Below are positions 1 through 3,522 of a DNA stretch of 23,775 nt, piece after piece. Each line of letters opens with the position of its first letter. The first letter of the stretch is position 1. A program made the translations under genes and the position numbers. The DNA is from a virus. The DNA lies in the IMG/VR virus record IMGVR_UViG_3300021085_000216, positions 1 through 23,775 of that record; one strand, written 5' to 3'. A model generated the notes under the pieces. It made no database searches, was not told the DNA's origin, and saw nothing but the letters and a program-made list of their open reading frames with translations.

Positions 1-39
1 TTTGTTTGAGGTTATATTCGGGGTAGATAATAAATTCTC

Positions 40-68
40 TTGTCTTCATTTGTATGCAATCTTATAAT
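40..68 (+). promoter_or_regulatory. sigma70-type promoter of the early rightward block
   Basis: A -35 element TTGTCT (40-45) and a consensus -10 TATAAT (63-68) are separated by exactly 17 bp. Transcription would start near 75, about 35 nt before the first ATG at 110. The surrounding 1-109 is AT-rich and holds no ORF. This is a motif match only. Confidence 0.65.
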
Positions 69-109
69 AAGTTAAAGTAGAAATAATTACACCACAACCG
101 GAGAATAAA

Positions 110-268
110 ATGAAAGGAATAGATGATTTTGACAACCACGTGTTTATGATCGCCCAGGCGCTCGTAGAGTCCGGTAAGCACACGAACCGTTACGACCTAG
201 CCCGTGAGGCCGTTTTGATCGCCGAAGCAGTCTCAGACGAAATAGCGAGGGTCGCTGACAATGCCTGA
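110..268 (+). CDS. small hypothetical protein, first gene of the early block
   Basis: This is a 52-aa ORF starting MKGIDDFDNHVFMIAQ. The ATG at 110 has a good Shine-Dalgarno GGAGA at 100-104 and lies just downstream of a strong promoter. The sequence looks helical and amphipathic (MIAQALVESGKH, EAVLIAEAVSDEIARV) with no cysteines or membrane segment. Its stop overlaps the next gene by 8 nt, as expected for translational coupling. I do not recognise the family. Its place at the front of the early operon suggests an early host-takeover or regulatory protein, which is inference from position only. Confidence 0.7.
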   Translation: MKGIDDFDNHVFMIAQALVESGKHTNRYDLAREAVLIAEAVSDEIARVADNA

Positions 269-506
269 TTATGACGACACGAACCGCGGCGTTCTTTTCC
301 GTAACGAACGCAAGGAAAACGAAAAACATTCTGACTACAACGGAAACATCAACGTAAGTGGCCAAGAGTATTGGATCAACGCCTGGATAAAAGAAGCCAA
401 GGGCAGCGGTAAGAAATTTATGAGCCTATCGGTAAAGGCCAAGGAATCGGCACCTGCTACTCCGTCCACCCCTCTAGCGGACTTTGATAAGGACATACCC
501 TTCTGA
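261..506 (+). CDS. small phage protein with SSB-like C-terminal tip (possible ssDNA-binding/OB-fold protein)
   Basis: An 81-aa protein. The core (about residues 8-60) is beta-rich, with the pattern LFRNERK, HSDYNGNINVSGQEYWINAW and KKFMSLSVKAK. It resembles a common small phage family often left hypothetical, which I recall as DUF736-like. A low-complexity Ser/Pro/Thr linker (SAPATPSTP) leads to the C-terminus DFDKDIPF, nearly identical to the acidic tip of bacterial SSB (DFDDDIPF), which recruits replication and repair proteins. Core plus flexible linker plus tip is the layout of an SSB. The ATG at 261 has GAGGG upstream (247-251) and overlaps the preceding gene. ssDNA binding is inferred from the tip and layout, not shown. 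Confidence 0.75.
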   Translation: MPDYDDTNRGVLFRNERKENEKHSDYNGNINVSGQEYWINAWIKEAKGSGKKFMSLSVKAKESAPATPSTPLADFDKDIPF

Positions 507-697
507 TGAGTAAGTTTTCACGCGCCGATAACGGCAAAGGCAGCAAAAGACGCCCGCAGTTGATTCCCGCAAAAACTTTCGGGGAGAACTGGGCGCGTAT
601 CTTTGAAAAGAATAAGGCGGAAGAAAAGCGCAAAGCCGACCTACAACGTGAAATTAACCAAGAGAGTCCGACAGATGAAAACTCGAATCCACGTTAA
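506..697 (+). CDS. small basic hypothetical protein
   Basis: A 63-aa, strongly charged protein (MSKFSRADNGKGSKRRPQLI...). Its start overlaps the previous stop as TGATG, so it is probably translated by coupling, with AAGGA further upstream. The N-terminal half is basic (KGSKRRPQ) and the C-terminal half is a Lys/Glu/Arg helix (about residues 32-52). It may bind nucleic acid or a partner protein. No domain is recognised. Its end overlaps the next gene by 23 nt. Confidence 0.65.
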   Translation: MSKFSRADNGKGSKRRPQLIPAKTFGENWARIFEKNKAEEKRKADLQREINQESPTDENSNPR

Positions 698-902
698 TCA
701 GCACAACATCCGCGCCAATGCCAAAGGGGCCGACCTGCCCGTACTCACCGTCAAAACGTACAAGGAAAACCGCAAGTGCAACAAAGTCGTGGTTCATGGG
801 CCGAGTGCCGTGGTCTACAGCCCGGATAAGCCTCTTTCCTGCGGCGCAAAGGTGTGGATCGAAACTGAAGCCGACGTGACGGTGGAAGACCAACCCGCAT
901 AA
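675..902 (+). CDS. conserved-looking small phage protein, unknown function
   Basis: A 75-aa protein starting MKTRIHVNQHNIRANAKG. The ATG at 675 is preferred over the ATG at 603. The shorter protein is compositionally normal, the extra N-terminus would be an out-of-frame basic run overlapping the previous gene, and GAGAG lies upstream of 675. The body reads as alternating beta strands (LPVLTVKTYK, CNKVVVHGPSAVVYSP, GAKVWIETEADVTV), so a small beta-barrel or sandwich fold is likely. I recall similar proteins in aquatic phage early regions without a known role. Confidence 0.7.
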   Translation: MKTRIHVNQHNIRANAKGADLPVLTVKTYKENRKCNKVVVHGPSAVVYSPDKPLSCGAKVWIETEADVTVEDQPA

Positions 903-949
903 AAGTGTAGGAATGCAACTTATAAGACGCATTAAACGGGAAAAGCAAC

Positions 950-1357
950 ATGTACGAATACAATTGCAAGATTGTGAGGGTAATTGATGGTGACTCAATT
1001 ATTTTGGATATCGACCTTGGTTTTAGCCACTGGATTCACAATGAGTCTATACGTTTGTACGGTGTTGATACTCCAGAGTGCCGCACACGAGATGCTGAAG
1101 AAAAAGCAGCCGGACTCTTGGCGAAGGAGTTTGTCGAAGAGGCGTTGCATGTCGGAGGAACATACACCCTCACCACCAAAGAAAAAGGAAAGTTCGGACG
1201 ATACCTCGGAACAATCTTCCTAACCGAGAAAACCTCGATAAACGCCGCTCTGGTCAAAGAAAGACTTGCCGTGCCTTATTTCGGCCAAAGTAAGGTCAAG
1301 ATAAAGGAGGCGCATTTGGCAAACAGAAAATTCTTAAAAGAAAAGGGGGTGCTATGA
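950..1357 (+). CDS. staphylococcal-nuclease-fold endonuclease (thermonuclease homologue)
   Basis: A 135-aa SNase-like nuclease. The signature is clear: VIDGDSIILDIDLGF (residues 11-25), IRLYGVDTPECR (34-45) and GKFGRYLG (80-87). Residues equivalent to the catalytic R35, D40, E43 and R87 of staphylococcal nuclease are present as R35, D40, E43 and R84, with Ca2+-binding acids in the VIDGD segment. Members hydrolyse DNA or RNA phosphodiester bonds with Ca2+. There is no signal peptide, so it should act inside the infected cell, perhaps in host DNA breakdown. The ATG at 950 follows GGGAAAAGCAAC. The end overlaps the next gene as ATGA. Confidence 0.92.
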   Translation: MYEYNCKIVRVIDGDSIILDIDLGFSHWIHNESIRLYGVDTPECRTRDAEEKAAGLLAKEFVEEALHVGGTYTLTTKEKGKFGRYLGTIFLTEKTSINAALVKERLAVPYFGQSKVKIKEAHLANRKFLKEKGVL

Positions 1358-1539
1358 CAAAAGAACGCATTACCAACCAAAAGCCCTGCGAGTCCTGCCA
1401 TGCGGTGATCCGAGCAACTAAAGGCAACACCTTCTGCGACAAATGCCAGAACCTAATCCAACAACTTAACCAAAACTGGAAGACTCACGACCAAAATAAC
1501 CTTGACTCAAATTCGTGGTTTAAGTACTTTAGGCGGTGA
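1354..1539 (+). CDS. small zinc-finger-like protein
   Basis: A 61-aa protein with two CxxC pairs, C12-E-S-C15 and C28-D-K-C31, separated by 12 residues. This fits a treble-clef or zinc-ribbon knuckle. It is coupled to the nuclease gene by ATGA, with a purine-rich GGGGG just upstream of the start. The C-terminal half is Asn/Gln-rich and helical (LIQQLNQNWKTHDQNN). A role in nucleic-acid or protein binding is plausible; no specific family is recognised. It is the last gene of the early rightward block, and its TGA lies in the 5' arm of the terminator hairpin. Confidence 0.75.
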   Translation: MTKERITNQKPCESCHAVIRATKGNTFCDKCQNLIQQLNQNWKTHDQNNLDSNSWFKYFRR

Positions 1540-1559
1540 GGGAATGGTCCCTCATTTTT
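1537..1559 (+). terminator. intrinsic terminator of the early block
   Basis: A 7-bp perfect stem TGAGGGA / TCCCTCA (1537-1543 with 1548-1554) with a 4-nt loop ATGG is followed by five T. The stop codon of the preceding gene is part of the stem, so this ends the early rightward transcript. Confidence 0.8.
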
Positions 1560-1597
1560 GTTAACAATCTATGCTAATTGTTGGTTGAAGCTTATTG

Positions 1598-1624
1598 AAC
1601 CCCGCCTCTGGTGGGGTTTTTTTT
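1598..1624 (+). terminator. second, stronger intrinsic terminator
   Basis: AACCCC(1598-1603) pairs with GGGGTT(1613-1618), extended inward by GCC/GGT (one G-T pair) around a TCT loop. The stem is followed by a run of eight T (1617-1624). It lies 40 nt after the first terminator, so the early transcript is doubly terminated before the oppositely oriented HNH gene. Confidence 0.85.
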
Positions 1625-1630
1625 GGCTTT

Positions 1631-1658
1631 TTACCCATGTTGCGTGGGTCATGGGTAA
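1631..1658. repeat. inverted repeat over the HNH stop codon
   Basis: The perfect 9-bp arms TTACCCATG (1631-1639) and CATGGGTAA (1650-1658) are separated by 10 nt. The right arm contains the end of the HNH gene. In the rightward sense it is followed by TTTTC; in the leftward sense by an A-rich tract. It could be a weak third rightward terminator or a 3'-end-stabilising hairpin for the leftward HNH transcript. Confidence 0.5.
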
Positions 1659-2173
1659 TTTTCTCTGTCAAAATGCTCATGAATGTTGTTTATCCACCAG
1701 ATAAACATATCCTGACCCAAGGTGTGCTTCATCAGATTTACCCTGGATGCGACTAACTGTACGTTTTCTCGTACGTAAGGGCCTTTAGGATTTATTCGGT
1801 CTATCGAGGCGTTGAATTCTTTTGGCTTTTTATCGCCGTAGGTGCCGTCTCTTTGATGGGTCATGAGGACGCCAGAAAGCGCGCACTTGCCGTTTTGAGC
1901 ATTCCAGAGATCTATTACCTCTTCGTTAGTTAAATCGTACTGGACGCCTTGTTTAAGCCTTTGAGATTTTAACTGCGTGTTTAAGACCCGGATGTAGGCT
2001 TCAGGGGTAGCCGAGGTTTTTTTTGATCTTTGGAGGGTCACACAGTGCCGACAGACGCCCCGTACCTGCCCCTCTTTAAAATGCTCGAACTGGGACAGCA
2101 TCTTAACTTTGTTGCAGGAAGTGCATAATCGGGAGCCTTGCGACGCTGGCTTTACTTTAGGTTGTCTTGGCAT
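1649..2173 (-). CDS. HNH homing-type endonuclease with N-terminal zinc knuckle
   Basis: A 174-aa protein from the ATG at 2173. Residues 17-44 carry two CxxC pairs (LCTSC, VCRHC), a zinc finger often found before HNH domains. The HNH part (about 85-150) shows NGKCALSGVLM, NASIDRINPKGPY and ENVQLVASRVNLMK, the usual betabetaalpha-metal signature of free-standing phage HNH nucleases, which nick or cut DNA at specific sites. No good Shine-Dalgarno precedes the ATG, because a terminator hairpin with an eight-base U tract abuts it. A TTG at 2227 with AAGGA close upstream would add 18 residues with poor protein character. The gene lies between operons in opposite orientation, typical of a mobile nuclease gene. 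Confidence 0.88.
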   Translation of the reverse strand: MPRQPKVKPASQGSRLCTSCNKVKMLSQFEHFKEGQVRGVCRHCVTLQRSKKTSATPEAYIRVLNTQLKSQRLKQGVQYDLTNEEVIDLWNAQNGKCALSGVLMTHQRDGTYGDKKPKEFNASIDRINPKGPYVRENVQLVASRVNLMKHTLGQDMFIWWINNIHEHFDRENYP

Positions 2174-2174
2174 A

Positions 2175-2260
2175 GGCAAAAAAAACCCGCGGGAGCAAAG
2201 TGTGGGAGAGCGCTCAACCGCGGGCAAAAGTCCTTCTCAAGGGATACTACCCTTCTGAAG
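2175..2260 (-). ncRNA. candidate structured leader or small RNA upstream of the HNH gene
   Basis: Read leftward, 2260-2233 folds as CTTC/GAAG, a tandem AG:GA mismatch, then AAGGG/CCCTT closing a TAGTAT loop. After 8 nt a second, GC-rich hairpin with a U tract follows (2224-2178). Nothing in this segment is convincingly coding. The first hairpin hides a GAAGG sequence that could serve a TTG at 2227, so it may be a cis-acting leader for the HNH gene. Alternatively it is a free RNA of roughly 80 nt ended by the terminator. No known RNA family is recognised. Confidence 0.4.
2178..2224 (-). terminator. strong leftward terminator or attenuator just before the HNH start
   Basis: Leftward: CCCGCGG (2224-2218), a TT bulge, GAGC (2215-2212), a 15-nt loop, then GCTC CCGCGGG (2196-2186) and eight U (2185-2178). 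That is an 11-bp GC-rich stem and U8, an excellent intrinsic terminator. It ends 5 nt before the HNH ATG, so HNH expression requires read-through or anti-termination. Confidence 0.75.
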
Positions 2261-2286
2261 CTAATGGCTTAAACCCTAACTGTCAA
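2258..2286 (-). promoter_or_regulatory. possible promoter with consensus -35 and weak -10
   Basis: Leftward TTGACA (2286-2281) is a perfect -35. At 17-bp spacing the -10 is only TAGCTT (2263-2258), three of six matches. If used, transcription would start near 2251, just before or inside the structured RNA. The weak -10 suggests dependence on an activator, or that the -35 match is chance. Confidence 0.3.
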
Positions 2287-2301
2287 CAAAAGTCTAAATA
2301 C

Positions 2302-2320
2302 AAAAACTTGTGCAGTTTTT
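2302..2320 (-). terminator. possible weak terminator after the 72-aa gene
   Basis: Leftward AAAAACT (2320-2314), a 5-nt loop and AGTTTTT (2308-2302) form a 7-bp AT-rich hairpin overlapping the stop codon of the 2319-2537 gene. The U-rich 3' arm plus GTATTT makes a weak terminator plausible; the low GC makes it uncertain. Confidence 0.35.
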
Positions 2321-2537
2321 AATGAAAATGATCTTTGGGAAATCCCTCCTCGCGAGCCATTTGAACGTGATAAGCAAGCATCTTCAGCAATGATTCGGGG
2401 TCATCAATATGCTCGGTCAGCATAGATGCAATCGCTCTTATATCTTTCTTCCAAACTTCTTTGTACATCTCTCTTAGTTCTTTTACGTTCTCTACGTCAT
2501 CAAATCCTTGATCTAACAGTGTTTTTAAGTCTTTCAT
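2319..2537 (-). CDS. small acidic helical protein, unknown function
   Basis: A 72-aa protein starting MKDLKTLLDQGFDD. The ATG at 2537 is chosen because GGAG (2547-2544) lies 6 nt upstream; an upstream ATG at 2564 would sit over the promoter. The sequence is mostly helical and acidic (ENVKELREMYKEVWKKD, DDPESLLKMLAYHVQMAREEG). No domain is recognised. It is driven by its own leftward promoter that overlaps a palindrome, opposite an HTH gene. It may therefore be part of a small regulatory switch, or an anti-host or anti-defence protein; both are inference. Confidence 0.7.
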   Translation of the reverse strand: MKDLKTLLDQGFDDVENVKELREMYKEVWKKDIRAIASMLTEHIDDPESLLKMLAYHVQMAREEGFPKDHFH

Positions 2538-2553
2538 AAAATTCTCCATTGAG

Positions 2554-2591
2554 TGTGTACACATTAAATATCATATAAAAAAGCAAATCAA
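2554..2591 (-). promoter_or_regulatory. leftward promoter with palindromic operator candidate
   Basis: Leftward TTGATT (2591-2586), a 17-bp spacer and TTTAAT (2568-2563) match a sigma70 promoter well, with a start near 2556. The perfect 10-bp palindrome TGTGTACACA (2554-2563) covers the last -10 base and the start point, where a repressor would block initiation. Confidence 0.6.
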
Positions 2592-2592
2592 G

Positions 2593-2626
2593 TTGTTTCT
2601 CACACGTTTTTCTTATATTATGTGTG
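2593..2626 (+). promoter_or_regulatory. rightward promoter of the HTH gene, flanked by CACAC/GTGTG half-sites
   Basis: TTGTTT (2593-2598), 17 bp, then TATTAT (2616-2621), five of six matches. An inverted repeat CACAC (2601-2605) and GTGTG (2622-2626) brackets the spacer and -10 and echoes the TGTG/CACA of the palindrome on the other side. Together the two promoters make a divergent control region of about 110 bp. Confidence 0.55.
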
Positions 2627-2650
2627 CTTTAAAATTGAAGGGGAACACTA

Positions 2651-2815
2651 ATGACACCGCATCACGCAGCGAAATATCCTTTTGAAATAGTCGAAGCAGT
2701 CAGATACGCTAAGAACGTAGAGAAACGTTCTGTTAAATGGATAGCGAGACATTATGACATCCCCATTGATACCATCCGAGATTGGTTGTACCGAGGTAGA
2801 CGAGCTAACGATTGA
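2651..2815 (+). CDS. small helix-turn-helix DNA-binding protein
   Basis: A 54-aa protein. After MTPHHAAKYPFEIVEAVRYAK the segment KRSVKWIARHYDIPIDTI followed by RDWLYRGRR is a classic HTH of the homeodomain-like, transposase or resolvase type (W-I-A-x-x-Y-x-I-x-x-x-T-I-x-x-W). A basic tail follows. The start has GAAGGGG upstream (2637-2643) and a good promoter. Its position beside divergent promoters with palindromes suggests a local repressor or activator, possibly autoregulatory. The second recognition helix would be TIRDWLYRG. Confidence 0.75.
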   Translation: MTPHHAAKYPFEIVEAVRYAKNVEKRSVKWIARHYDIPIDTIRDWLYRGRRAND

Positions 2816-3011
2816 GGCCGAAGAGCAGTTATTTTGCTGCCCGCGTTGTGAGAAACGATTTTTAGCCTACGTAGAAGTAGTAAACGGTAATACCGACGAA
2901 ATGCCGGTAGTTGAGCTAATACTGTGCACCCAATGTGAAGAGTCTTTTGATGCGGCTAACCTTTACCTCCTTTGGCTCGATTGGAACAATTCTGAGGATA
3001 CGATTCATTAG
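2754..3011 (+). CDS. small zinc-ribbon protein
   Basis: An 85-aa ORF with C29-P-R-C32 and C58-T-Q-C61 (plus C28), spaced by 25 residues of beta-like sequence. This is a typical two-knuckle zinc ribbon, followed by an acidic, aromatic C-terminus. The only in-frame ATG (2754) makes it overlap the HTH gene by 62 nt, unusual here. The first 20 residues lack similarity to the rest and may be untranslated. Initiation at an unusual codon near 2811, or a +1 frameshift joining the HTH to the ribbon, are alternatives. No strong ribosome binding site is seen. The partner and function are unknown. Confidence 0.6.
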   Translation: MTSPLIPSEIGCTEVDELTIEAEEQLFCCPRCEKRFLAYVEVVNGNTDEMPVVELILCTQCEESFDAANLYLLWLDWNNSEDTIH

Positions 3012-3096
3012 TCTTATCTTTTAACTTTTTGTACTCAAGAATAAAAGCAATAAGCTCGTCTATATCGGTATCCTCAAGCTCCACTGTTATTTTCAT
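2956..3096 (-). CDS. tiny hypothetical protein at the end of the replication operon
   Basis: A 46-aa ORF starting MKITVELEDTDIDELIAFILEYKK. AAGGA stands 5 nt before the ATG at 3096. It overlaps the preceding 56-aa gene by 23 nt and, antisense, the last 56 nt of the zinc-ribbon gene. The beta strand followed by an acidic helix looks protein-like, whereas the C-terminus (NCSNRAKGGKG), lying antisense to the zinc-ribbon gene, does not. Unknown function. Confidence 0.5.
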   Translation of the reverse strand: MKITVELEDTDIDELIAFILEYKKLKDKTNESYPQNCSNRAKGGKG

Positions 3097-3244
3097 TCTT
3101 TTCCTTAATCTCTTCTCTAAGCTTAATCATCTCTGACCAAACTTTAGCTTTATCGACAGAATCCCGGGAAACTTCTTCCGAGTCCATTTCTCTCTTCAAC
3201 TTTAAAAGGGCCTCTTTGAGACCCTCTTCAATTGAATTGCTCAT
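3074..3244 (-). CDS. small coiled-coil-like hypothetical protein
   Basis: A 56-aa ORF beginning MSNSIEEGLKEALLKLKR. Its ATG overlaps the stop of the upstream RHH gene as ATGA, so translation is coupled. It is almost entirely a charged helix rich in Glu and Lys. No domain is recognised. It is cotranscribed with the RHH gene from the promoter at 3522-3495. Confidence 0.65.
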   Translation of the reverse strand: MSNSIEEGLKEALLKLKREMDSEEVSRDSVDKAKVWSEMIKLREEIKEKNENNSGA

Positions 3245-3471
3245 CTTGTGAACTCCGGACGAGGCCGACCTTCTTCTATGCGTTTGTTTTCCATTTCTTC
3301 TAAAAGATAGGCTTTGTCTTTCTGGCTAAGGTTTTCCCCTACCCAGTAATCAAAGATAAGCCTAAGCTGCCCGCTAAGCGTGCGCCCTTCTACTTTAGAA
3401 ACGATGTATAGCTGGTCATACACTTCACGCGGAAGCAAAACCGATTTCCATTTGTTTGTATCCAAAACCAT
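3241..3471 (-). CDS. ribbon-helix-helix (CopG/Arc-like) DNA-binding protein
   Basis: A 76-aa protein. After a short N-terminus, WKSVLLPREVYDQLYIVSKV, then EGRTLSGQLRLIFDYWV, gives one beta strand and two helices in the RHH pattern: strand, conserved Pro/Glu at the start of helix 1, Gly/Arg/Ser turn. RHH proteins dimerise and insert the strand into the DNA major groove. The ATG at 3471 has AGGAGA almost touching it, so spacing is poor; a TTG two codons later would be better placed, giving nearly the same protein. It has its own promoter and may autoregulate the small 3' cluster. Confidence 0.7.
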   Translation of the reverse strand: MVLDTNKWKSVLLPREVYDQLYIVSKVEGRTLSGQLRLIFDYWVGENLSQKDKAYLLEEMENKRIEEGRPRPEFTR

Positions 3472-3494
3472 TCTCCTGAACCTTTATGTATGAG

Positions 3495-3522
3495 ATTATA
3501 TAATACTACTCAGTAATTTCAA
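3495..3522 (-). promoter_or_regulatory. internal promoter in the end of the polymerase gene
   Basis: Leftward TTGAAA (3522-3517), a 16-bp spacer and a consensus TATAAT (3500-3495). The -35 is inside the last codons of the DNA polymerase. The start would fall near 3488, giving a short leader before the RHH gene at 3471. Confidence 0.6.

Noticed and set aside
902-950. Promoter in the 47-nt gap before the nuclease gene
   Set aside because: A TATAAG-like box exists but no acceptable -35 at 16-18 bp was found.
654-998. 114-aa leftward ORF across the early genes
   Set aside because: It covers three well-placed rightward genes and the start of the nuclease; composition (Cys/His/Phe mix) is shadow-like.
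2178-2290. Possible tRNA or tmRNA in the leader before the HNH gene
   Set aside because: No acceptor/T-arm pair, no TTCRANNC-type T loop and no anticodon arm could be arranged on either strand.
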